The notes beneath the pieces were generated by a model. It ran no database searches. It had not been told where the DNA came from and saw only the letters and a list, made by a program, of their open reading frames with translations. The position numbers and the translations under genes were made by a program. Shown piece after piece: positions 5,904 through 12,581 of a DNA stretch of 16,239 nt (position 1 is the first letter of the stretch; every line of letters begins with the position of its first letter). Location of the stretch: contig JANQOH010000382.1 of the NCBI GenBank assembly GCA_028289725.1, positions 1-16,239 of the forward strand, written 5' to 3'. This stretch comes from Alphaproteobacteria bacterium (lineage in GTDB: Bacteria; Pseudomonadota; Alphaproteobacteria; UBA7887).

Positions 5904-7010
5904 ATGTCGTCAGTTCTGTTTTCGCCAATCGACCTGCGCGATTTGACTATCGCCAATCGCATCGTTGTGTCCCCGATGTGTCAGTACAACGCAGACCATG
6001 GCGCGGCGAACGACTGGCACCTCATGCACCTGGGCCAGTTTGCGGTGGGCGCCGCCGGCCTGGTGATGACCGAGGCGACCCACGTATCGCCGACCGGTCG
6101 GATCTCCCATAAGTGCTTAGGCCTCTATTCCGACGAGACTGAGGCGGCGCTTAAGCGCGTGCTCGATTTTTGCCGGCAATATGGTGTCGCGGCGATGGGC
6201 ATTCAGCTTGCGCATGCAGGCCGCAAAGCATCGGTTCACCCGCCGGGAGCGGGCGGGCGACCCCTCGCTGACGATGAGCGGCCCTGGACGACAGTGGCGC
6301 CGTCCGCGCTACCGTACGATTCCGATTGGCACGTGCCACAAGCGCTCGACCGTGCCGGTTTGGATCAGGTCAAGGCCGAGTTCGTCGACGCGACCGAACG
6401 GGCGGCGCGGCTCGGTTTCGATCTCGCGGAATTGCACGCCGGACACGGCTACTTGCTGCATCAATTCCTATCTCCGCTCAGCAACCAGCGCGACGACGAC
6501 TGTGGCGGCGACATTACGGGCCGCATGCGCTTTCCGTTGGAAGTTTTCGACGCGGTGCGCGCTGTTTGGCCGAATGACAAACCAATGGGGGTCCGCGTCT
6601 CAGCGACCGACTGGGTGGATGGCGGATTGACGGTCGAGGAGGTCATCGCCTTTTGCGCCGAACTCAAAACTCGCGGCTGCGATTTTGCGGACATCACCTC
6701 CGGCGGGCTCGACCCACGTCAGTCGATCAAGGTGGGTCCCGGGTATCAAGTGCCTCTCGCCGCGCAGGTCAAAGAGGCACTCGACATGCCGGTTTGGGCG
6801 GTTGGCATGATCACCGAGGCGCACCAAGCAGAAGCCATCGTGGCCGATGGTGAAGCCGATATGGTGGCGCTTGCCCGCGGCATGATGTGGGACCCGCGCT
6901 GGGCCTGGCACGCGGCGGAAGAGTTGGGAGCTGAGACGCCGTACGCCAGAATGTACGAGCGGTGCCGACCGTCGCGTTGGCCGCAGGCGTTTCCGAAGCG
7001 CCAGACTTAG
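5904..7010 (+). CDS. Old Yellow Enzyme family NADH:flavin oxidoreductase (YqjM/NamA type)
   Basis: A 368-residue FMN-dependent ene-reductase-type TIM barrel. The start is fixed by GGGAGGT at 5891-5897 just before the ATG at 5904. An open frame to 5745 only adds an Arg-rich stretch. Residues visible: Cys26 and Tyr28 in SPMCQYNADHG (the YqjM-type flavin and substrate contacts), WHLMHLGQFAVGAAGLVMTE at about 38-57, and His178, His181 and Tyr183 in LHAGHGYLLHQFLSPLSNQR, the substrate-anchoring His pair. The C-terminal phosphate-binding region includes AVGMITEAHQAE and ALARGMMWDPRW. Such enzymes reduce alpha,beta-unsaturated ketones, aldehydes or nitro compounds using NADPH. The loop after SNQR reads DDDCGGDITGRMRF where close relatives usually have an 'EYGGSxENRxRF' pattern, so Tyr and Asn are replaced. 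The substrate is unknown. It is divergent from the cupredoxin-like gene with about 220 bp between them. Confidence 0.92.
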   Translation: MSSVLFSPIDLRDLTIANRIVVSPMCQYNADHGAANDWHLMHLGQFAVGAAGLVMTEATHVSPTGRISHKCLGLYSDETEAALKRVLDFCRQYGVAAMGIQLAHAGRKASVHPPGAGGRPLADDERPWTTVAPSALPYDSDWHVPQALDRAGLDQVKAEFVDATERAARLGFDLAELHAGHGYLLHQFLSPLSNQRDDDCGGDITGRMRFPLEVFDAVRAVWPNDKPMGVRVSATDWVDGGLTVEEVIAFCAELKTRGCDFADITSGGLDPRQSIKVGPGYQVPLAAQVKEALDMPVWAVGMITEAHQAEAIVADGEADMVALARGMMWDPRWAWHAAEELGAETPYARMYERCRPSRWPQAFPKRQT

Positions 7011-7060
7011 GCGAATCTTCGGGCGGCCGCTTAGCAATTGTTTAAGGACGATTGACTAGC

Positions 7061-7083
7061 GTCCTGGTCCGAAAGGCCAGGAC
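7061..7083 (+). promoter_or_regulatory. hairpin covering the ribosome binding site of the TPR-methyltransferase gene
   Basis: Arms GTCCTGGTC (7061-7069) and GGCCAGGAC (7075-7083) pair over nine positions (one G-U in RNA) around the 5-nt loop CGAAA. The right arm contains the Shine-Dalgarno-like AGGAC, and the ATG at 7087 follows 3 nt after the arm. Folding would mask the ribosome binding site, so translation may depend on melting or on a ligand. No T tract follows, so it is not an intrinsic terminator. Confidence 0.45.
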
Positions 7084-7086
7084 GAG

Positions 7087-8301
7087 ATGACGCATTCGCT
7101 TGAAGATGCCATGACCGCGCTACGCGCCGGCGACGTGTCTCATGCCGGGGATATCTGCGACGGCATATTGGCGCAAACTCCTGACGATCCCCGCGCGACG
7201 TATGTCTCTGGTCTCGTCAAATACCAGAAAAATGAGATTCGCCCCGCCATCGAGACCTTGGTCCGTGCGATCACCCTGGACCCCACGTCGGCGGAATATC
7301 ATCGTTCGCTCGGATCGATTTTTAAAAACACGGGCGCGACCGAGAACGCGGTTCAGTTCTTTGAGCAAGCGCGCTTGCGCGATCCCGATGATGCGCGAAC
7401 GCATGTTCTCTTGGCCGATGCGCTTAAGGAGCTAGGCGACTTCGATCGCGCGCTGGCGCATTACCATCAAGGCCATCACCTGAACCCGGACGATCCAGAG
7501 ACGCTGGGTCATATTGATAAACTTGAAATGGTGATCGATCTGTCGCGGGCGCTGCTCGAGGCGCGCGAGACCGGCGCGACGGCGATTTGCGACATAGGCT
7601 CGTCGCGTTTTGGCCATCCGGCGAGCCTGCATTTGCCGCAATCATCGATCGATTTCGTGCAGGCTTACAAAAGCAATCTCGATGCGCGGGCGAACGCCTA
7701 CAACGCGGTCGGCCTCAAAGGCGCGTTCGGCGACCAAGGCGCGATCATGCCGCATTATGTCGCAGAGTGGATCTACGACGACTATCTCTCGATCCGCGAT
7801 CACTTGCCACATCGGGCCGACGGCGTTCTGGACATCGGTTGCGGTTTCGGCGGTCTCGTGGCGCTCCTCCAACTCCACTATGGCCCGGCGCAAGCAACTC
7901 AGTTTTATCTCGTCGAACAGGCCGAAATTCCCGGCGCCGAATTCTCGCGGCCGACACCGAATGCGCCGTCCCTCGATCCGCTGGGTTGTGCGCGCGACTT
8001 GCTCTTGGCGAATGGCGTTGCTGAGGATCACATCCACCGTGTGGCGAGTGATCACGCCGCGGCTCTGTCGGATTTCGACTACGACCTAATCATATCAATT
8101 CGATCGTGGTGCTACCTCTACCCGATCGAAACCTATATCGGCGTCGTACATGGAAGATTGAGACCGGGTGGCCGTCTCGTGGTCGACGTCAACAAAAGCA
8201 TCGGCGGTTTAGCAGCCCTGCAAGAACATCTGCCAGACGCGCGATTGATCAGCAATCGGCAGGACTTGGAGCGATGCCTCTATGTGAAGCCGGGCGCGTG
8301 A
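7087..8301 (+). CDS. TPR-repeat protein fused to a SAM-dependent methyltransferase (putative sugar O-methyltransferase-like)
   Basis: A 404-residue two-part protein. Residues about 5-135 hold three or four tetratricopeptide-like repeats (for example AIETLVRAITLDPTSAEYHR, NAVQFFEQARLRDPDDARTH, DRALAHYHQGHHLNPDDPET), each ending in the D/N-P-x-x turn. The linker at about 145-230 leads to a Rossmann methyltransferase: motif I GVLDIGCGFGGLVALL at 246-261, a later acidic/DYDLIISIRSWCYLYPIETY block at 331-350, and LRPGGRLVVDVNK at 358-370. The family is known from polysaccharide and lipid-sugar loci, and the specific substrate is unknown. The TPR half probably docks a partner. The ATG is set by AGGAC just upstream, inside the hairpin noted at 7061-7083. 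The C-terminus is convergent with the GT-C gene, only 2 bp apart, which supports a surface-glycan context. Confidence 0.8.
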   Translation: MTHSLEDAMTALRAGDVSHAGDICDGILAQTPDDPRATYVSGLVKYQKNEIRPAIETLVRAITLDPTSAEYHRSLGSIFKNTGATENAVQFFEQARLRDPDDARTHVLLADALKELGDFDRALAHYHQGHHLNPDDPETLGHIDKLEMVIDLSRALLEARETGATAICDIGSSRFGHPASLHLPQSSIDFVQAYKSNLDARANAYNAVGLKGAFGDQGAIMPHYVAEWIYDDYLSIRDHLPHRADGVLDIGCGFGGLVALLQLHYGPAQATQFYLVEQAEIPGAEFSRPTPNAPSLDPLGCARDLLLANGVAEDHIHRVASDHAAALSDFDYDLIISIRSWCYLYPIETYIGVVHGRLRPGGRLVVDVNKSIGGLAALQEHLPDARLISNRQDLERCLYVKPGA

Positions 8302-8303
8302 GT

Positions 8304-10148
8304 CTATTCCGCGAGGCGGAATGCCAGCACGCCGGACTCCTTTGGCGCGCGGATCGGTGTAAGCCAGGCCGGCGGGACATGTTGTGCAAGGCGTTCGGAG
8401 AACGTGTCGATGCCGTCGCCGCCCGCATAGAGCTGCATTTCGTCCATGCCGGGACAGGTGACGACAAACGCCGCGCCACGTGACTGCAGGATGTGACGCA
8501 CAGCGGTCATATCGGTCCCACCGAAAATTGCTTGGCTATCGAGTATGCCGTCGGCGTTGCGGTGATAGGGACCGCCGATCACCCCATGTATTGTCCGAAA
8601 CAACAGTTCTGCACCAAGGTCGACCGGCGCCGCAATGACCGGCGGTTTCCCGAATTGCACCGGCGTCAAGGCGTCGGAGACCGATGCCAGATCGCACGCG
8701 CCCGAATGCGTTGCAGCAATGTCCGAACTCGCCGCCTCACTTTGTGCATGCAGCGTGTCGAGTGCGCCGAAGGCTGTTCCCAATGGACCGACACCCAGAA
8801 GGACGGCCACTTTGGAAAGGCGTTTGCCGAACCCGATAACTTTTCTGTCGATCGCGCGCCAGGCCGTCGAGACCACCCAAGCAAGCGGTGCGATCGCGAA
8901 CAGGTTGGCGAACGGCAGGACGCGTATTTGCCAAACCGCCAGCGCCAGAGCGCCCAGAATGAGGCAACTGTACAAAATCCAAATGCGCCGCCGCCGAGCA
9001 TTCGTAGCATGGATCGCGGCGAAACAGGCGCCAATGCAGCCGATCAGCGGACTGAGCGTCATGGCGACGGCCGTTCCGGGGCGGACCAGGGCGTAGCCGG
9101 GCAAGCTTTGCGCCTCAGCGATTGTGGGCAGCCAGCTATCAACCAACTGTTGGTCGATGTCGCCATAGGGACCGGCGGCGCAACTCGGGAAGGCGAAAAT
9201 CCACGCTCCGCCGATGATGCCAGCGCATAACGCGCCAAGACCGGCGCGTCCGATCGGCGATGGCACGCTTCGGCCAAAGGTCGCCACGGCCAACCAAAAG
9301 CCGGCGACCGCCGCAGCGAGTCCCAGTGTCGATAGCGAGAGTGTGTCACACGCCGGAACGAGCCAAACCGCGGGATCACGGGCGAGCGGAAACGCAACGG
9401 CACAGGTGATCGCGAAGCCGAGTCCGAAATTTCGACCGGCGTGGGCGATGCGCGGTCCGTGCAAGATCCAAATGAGCGCCAGCGCCGCGTTGGCCATGGC
9501 GAGCCAGGGCACGGTCTCGCCACCCACCCAAAGGCTCACGCCGAACAGGGCCCCCGCGATGAAGGCGGGGCGCGATCTATTCGGATCGGCGACCGCGTAG
9601 GCGAGGCTGCCGATCGCGAGCGCCATGAGGACGAGTTGCCAGGTGTGGTGATCGACCCGGCCCGGCATCATGGCCGTGACCAAATTCGGCAAGAGGACGG
9701 CAATCACCGCGCCGAGCAAAGCCGCGCGCGCGCCGACCGCCGGTCGACACAAGAGGATTGCCGCGTGCATGAGTCCAAGCAACAGAAGGGCCGGTAGCAG
9801 TGTCGCCGCGATCATCGCCGCTTCGACCCGTCCAACGAGCGGGGACAATGCCGCGACGATGGCGGCCAGCGGCAAATCGACAAGGCGCGACCACGGCACG
9901 ACGGCCCCTTGCGGTGCGTTCAACCGGTCGATCACTTGGTCGTACCAGCCGGCCCCGTCGAGCCACGCGAAGACGCGCACAAACCGCATATAGTCGTCGC
10001 TGCCAGCGAGGACGCCGGTGGTAAGCGGCGTGAGGCCCGCTGCCAGCAAGGTGACCAAGACAACGAGCCACAGACCCGTGGCGATCCAACCGCTTGAAAA
10101 TCGGCGGTCGGCCGTGTCGCGAACTTGGCCAAGATCGACGGCTGTCAT
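8304..10148 (-). CDS. STT3-like GT-C fold integral-membrane glycosyltransferase
   Basis: A 614-residue polytopic protein. After the first helix (about residues 21-41) there is an Asp pair in GSDDYMRFVRVFAWLDGAGW (Asp51-Asp52), the catalytic/metal site of the GT-C superfamily. WSRLVDLPLAAI follows at 86-97. A second acidic motif, GRVDHHTWQLVLMALAIG, lies at 163-180. Asp-His-His in this place recalls the STT3/oligosaccharyltransferase family. About ten more helices continue to residue 450, and the C-terminal part of about 150 residues is a soluble domain ending in PKESGVLAFRLAE. I see no WWDYG motif, so it is not a canonical N-glycosylation oligosaccharyltransferase. Such proteins use lipid-linked sugars and transfer them at the outer face of the inner membrane. 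The acceptor is unknown. The ATG at 10148 has no strong ribosome binding site. It ends 2 bp from the convergent methyltransferase gene and follows the cupin gene at 65 bp. Confidence 0.75.
   Translation of the reverse strand: MTAVDLGQVRDTADRRFSSGWIATGLWLVVLVTLLAAGLTPLTTGVLAGSDDYMRFVRVFAWLDGAGWYDQVIDRLNAPQGAVVPWSRLVDLPLAAIVAALSPLVGRVEAAMIAATLLPALLLLGLMHAAILLCRPAVGARAALLGAVIAVLLPNLVTAMMPGRVDHHTWQLVLMALAIGSLAYAVADPNRSRPAFIAGALFGVSLWVGGETVPWLAMANAALALIWILHGPRIAHAGRNFGLGFAITCAVAFPLARDPAVWLVPACDTLSLSTLGLAAAVAGFWLAVATFGRSVPSPIGRAGLGALCAGIIGGAWIFAFPSCAAGPYGDIDQQLVDSWLPTIAEAQSLPGYALVRPGTAVAMTLSPLIGCIGACFAAIHATNARRRRIWILYSCLILGALALAVWQIRVLPFANLFAIAPLAWVVSTAWRAIDRKVIGFGKRLSKVAVLLGVGPLGTAFGALDTLHAQSEAASSDIAATHSGACDLASVSDALTPVQFGKPPVIAAPVDLGAELLFRTIHGVIGGPYHRNADGILDSQAIFGGTDMTAVRHILQSRGAAFVVTCPGMDEMQLYAGGDGIDTFSERLAQHVPPAWLTPIRAPKESGVLAFRLAE
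8306..8322. repeat. perfect inverted repeat at the junction of two convergent genes
   Basis: ATTCCGC (8306-8312) and GCGGAAT (8316-8322) flank GAG, in the last codons of the GT-C gene and 5 bp after the stop of the opposite gene. It could act as a bidirectional hairpin, but neither side has a T tract. It may simply encode the C-terminal residues FRLAE. Confidence 0.3.
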
Positions 10149-10213
10149 GGATCGAGGAGCCCTAGGGAGTCAGCGATTTCCGATCGCCAATCAATATAGG
10201 GCGGGAAAAGCGG

Positions 10214-10606
10214 CTAGCCGGATGGCCAAGGTCCGTCGACCGGAAATGCCTCATCCTCGCCGGGCCAGGGCGGCATAGTGACAATGACGAACTCCAGCGG
10301 CAGGTCGCCCGTGTTCCGGAATTGGAAGTGCGTTCCAAGCGGAATGGTCAGGCTGAGGCCGGGTAGGACGTCCACGATGCCTTCGTGCTCTTCAAACTTG
10401 CGCCAGACCTGGCCCGCCCCGGCCAGAAAATACCAAATCTCCTCGACGGTTCGATGGCTCACGGCAATCGACGCACTGCCCGGTGGCAAAGAACAATGCA
10501 CCATGCTGCCGGCCGAGGTTTGGCTCATCAAACGGATTTCAGAGCCATCCGGCGCGAGTACGTCGTAGGCGGCGGGCTTCTGGATCGTTGCCAGGGGATC
10601 AGTCAT
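10214..10606 (-). CDS. single-domain cupin (cupin_2 type) protein
   Basis: A 130-residue beta-barrel protein. Cupin motif 1 is at about residues 50-66: SHRTVEEIWYFLAGAGQVW. It has His51 and Glu55/Glu56, but the second His of the usual HxH is Thr53. Motif 2, LTIPLGTHFQFRN, is at 86-98 and contains the expected P-x-G-x-x-H-x-x-x-N (Pro89, Gly91, His93, Asn98). The metal site is therefore His51-Glu-His93 at best, and the enzyme activity, if any, is unknown. Single cupins of this kind are found as sugar-nucleotide-related, dioxygenase-like or binding proteins. The C-terminal tail is Pro-rich. It is on the same strand as the GT-C gene, 65 bp upstream of it, with no sign of tight coupling. It is divergent from the carboxylase operon, with 182 bp in between. 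Confidence 0.85.
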   Translation of the reverse strand: MTDPLATIQKPAAYDVLAPDGSEIRLMSQTSAGSMVHCSLPPGSASIAVSHRTVEEIWYFLAGAGQVWRKFEEHEGIVDVLPGLSLTIPLGTHFQFRNTGDLPLEFVIVTMPPWPGEDEAFPVDGPWPSG

Positions 10607-10666
10607 GAGGCCGGACGTCCTAATCTGGGCCGGAAATCGCCTTGCGTTTTTGCACGAAAGGGCTCG

Positions 10667-10695
10667 TTTTCACGGGCTTGGGGTACCGTTATCAT
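10667..10695 (+). promoter_or_regulatory. candidate promoter of the acyl-CoA carboxylase operon
   Basis: TTTTCA at 10667-10672 and TATCAT at 10690-10695 are 17 bp apart and match the sigma70 hexamers 4/6 and 5/6. They lie 94 bp before the GTG start of the carboxyltransferase gene, in the only intergenic gap at the head of the block. No operator symmetry was found. Confidence 0.35.
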
Positions 10696-10788
10696 ACGCG
10701 ACACAGTGCACCGCGCCCGCATTTCCGGCTAAGTTGATGCCGCGCATGCTTCCCCCGCGAACACCCCGGCCAAGAGGGACCAGCCGCC

Positions 10789-12408
10789 GTGACCGTTCTC
10801 ACGACCAAAGTCGATACCCAAAGCGAGGCATTTGGTGAGAACCGCGCCCGCATGCTGGGCCTGATCGACGACTTACGGGCGACGGAAGCGCGCGTGCGCG
10901 CCAATTCAGAGCGGGCACGAGACCGGTTCGATAAACGCGGCCAACTTTTGCCGCGTGATCGCCTGGCTTTGCTGCTCGATCGCGGACGGCCCTTTGTCGA
11001 ACTCTCGACGCTGGCCGGCCATGGCATGGACGATGATAACGGCAAGGATGGCGTCACCGGCGGCGGCCTCATCACCGGCATTGGCTACGTCTCCGGAGTG
11101 CGATGCGTGGTCGTCGCGCACGACAGTGCGATCAAGGGCGGCGCCATGACGCCGGCGGGGCTCGACAAGGCATTGCGCGCGCAAGCGGTCGCGCTCGAAA
11201 GCAAACTGCCGCTTGTGACGCTGGCCGAAAGCGCCGGAGCGAACTTGTTGTACCAATCGCGCATTTTCGTGCGTGGCGGACGTACTTTCGCCAATCAGGC
11301 GCGCTTGTCGGCCGCCGGCATCCCGCAAGTGACCGTGGTACACGGTTCGTCGACCGCCGGGGGCGCGTATCTGCCCGGACTCTCCGACTATGTTGTGATG
11401 GTTCGCGGGCGCTCGAAGGTTTTTCTCGCCGGGCCGCCTTTGCTCAAAGCGGCGACCGGCGAGGTGGCGACCGATGAAGAACTCGGCGGCGCCGAGATGC
11501 ACACGACGGTGTCCGGCACTGCGGAGTACATGGCAGAAGACGATGCCGATGGGATTCGACTCGCGCGTGACGTTATGGCGATGATCGCGCGACGATGGAA
11601 CCGCGAAGCGTCACCAAAATCCGACGGGCCGTCGCCGCGATACGACATCGAAGAATTGCTCGGATTGGTGCCGACCGACTATCGCCAGCCATATGATGTT
11701 CGCGAGGTCATCGCACGCTTAGTGGACGGCTCTGATTTCCTGGATTTTAAGGCGGACTACGGACCGGAAACGGTCTGTGGGCACGCTGAGATTGGCGGCC
11801 ACGCCGTTGGCTTGATCGGCAATAACGGACCGATCGATCCATCTGGCGCGACGAAAGCCGGTCAATTCATTCAGCTTTGCTGCCAAATGGCGACGCCCAT
11901 CGTCTATCTGCAAAACACCACCGGCTACATTGTCGGTCGCGAGGCGGAGGAACGCGGCATCGTCAAGCACGGGTCGAAAATGATTCAGGCGGTCGCAAAT
12001 GCCAGCGTGCCGCAACTCACCATGCTGATTGGCGCATCCTTTGGCGCAGGCAATTACGGCATGTGCGGCCGCGCCTACGACCCGCGTTTCTTGTTTGCCT
12101 GGCCGAACAGCCGGATCGCGGTGATGGGCGGCGAGCAGGCGGCCCGGGTTATGTCGATCATCACCGAAGAGAAACACAAGCGGCAGGGGACGGACGTCGA
12201 CCGCGCGGCGCTCGACGCCATGGAAAGCAAGATCATCGGTCAATTCGACCAGGAGTCGACACCCTATTACGCCACCGCGCGGCTTTGGGACGACGGCATC
12301 ATCGATCCGCGCGATTCCCGCCGGATTTTGGCGTTTCTATTGGACATTTGTGCCGAAGCCGAGGGGCGCACGCCGAATGCGACAAGCTTCGGCGTGGCAC
12401 GTCTGTAA
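10789..12408 (+). CDS. acyl-CoA carboxylase, carboxyltransferase (beta) subunit, geranyl-CoA/methylcrotonyl-CoA type
   Basis: A 539-residue carboxyltransferase made of two crotonase-like halves. It moves CO2 from biotin onto the gamma carbon of an enoyl-CoA in a multi-subunit alpha/beta complex. The start is GTG at 10789 with AGAGGGA at 10773-10779. N-half motifs: KGGAMTPAGLDKALRAQ, LAESAGANLL and HGSSTAGGAYLPGLSDYVVM (TAGGAY at 189-194), then LAGPPLLKAATGEVA. C-half motifs: GPIDPSGATKAGQFIQLC, TTGYIVGREAEERGIVKHGS, SFGAGNYGMCGRAYDPRF and AWPNSRIAVMGGEQAARV. The N-half text (HGSSTAGGAY, AEDDADGIR) and the GG before T-F-A-N-Q in the loop near residue 163 match what I remember of geranyl-CoA carboxylase beta (AtuC) better than methylcrotonyl-CoA carboxylase. 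The substrate is still inferred. It leads a plus-strand cluster with acyl-CoA dehydrogenase, the biotin subunit and BKACE. Confidence 0.9.
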   Translation: MTVLTTKVDTQSEAFGENRARMLGLIDDLRATEARVRANSERARDRFDKRGQLLPRDRLALLLDRGRPFVELSTLAGHGMDDDNGKDGVTGGGLITGIGYVSGVRCVVVAHDSAIKGGAMTPAGLDKALRAQAVALESKLPLVTLAESAGANLLYQSRIFVRGGRTFANQARLSAAGIPQVTVVHGSSTAGGAYLPGLSDYVVMVRGRSKVFLAGPPLLKAATGEVATDEELGGAEMHTTVSGTAEYMAEDDADGIRLARDVMAMIARRWNREASPKSDGPSPRYDIEELLGLVPTDYRQPYDVREVIARLVDGSDFLDFKADYGPETVCGHAEIGGHAVGLIGNNGPIDPSGATKAGQFIQLCCQMATPIVYLQNTTGYIVGREAEERGIVKHGSKMIQAVANASVPQLTMLIGASFGAGNYGMCGRAYDPRFLFAWPNSRIAVMGGEQAARVMSIITEEKHKRQGTDVDRAALDAMESKIIGQFDQESTPYYATARLWDDGIIDPRDSRRILAFLLDICAEAEGRTPNATSFGVARL

Positions 12409-12449
12409 TCGCCGAAGATCGTAGTCCGATACATGAAAACAGTGATCAT

Positions 12450-12547
12450 CACCCCCACCCAGACCCTCCCCCATCAAGGGGGAGGGCTCCAGATTGCGGT
12501 GTGTCAAATCGCCCTCTCCCTTGATGGGAGAGGGTTGGGTGAGGGTG
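12450..12547. repeat. compound inverted-repeat element with two G/C-rich hairpins inside the operon
   Basis: Two arms of about 36 bp (12450-12486 and 12512-12547) are imperfect inverted copies of each other. Each arm itself folds: CCCTCCCCC (12464-12472)/GGGGGAGGG (12478-12486) with loop ATCAA, and CCCTCTCCC (12512-12520)/GGGAGAGGG (12526-12534) with loop TTGAT, both perfect 9-bp stems. The spacer is 25 bp (12487-12511). A further 8-bp pair, GCGGTGTG (12496-12503) and CACACCGC (12549-12556), encloses the second hairpin. CCCTCCCCC...-type hairpins resemble dispersed intergenic repeats of alphaproteobacteria. In the gap between the first two operon genes it could stabilise, attenuate or terminate the transcript. 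Confidence 0.8.
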
Positions 12548-12581
12548 GCACACCGCCTTTGACAAAATTTCGGTAAACTGG

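Noticed and set aside
11877..12524. A 215-residue frame crossing the carboxyltransferase end and the repeat element
   Set aside because: Out of frame with a firmly assigned gene; Arg/His/Gly-rich shadow text that runs into the hairpin repeat.
12450..12547. CRISPR repeat or intrinsic terminator
   Set aside because: Only two inverted arms, not direct repeats with spacers, and no T tract follows either hairpin. Better described as a compound inverted repeat.
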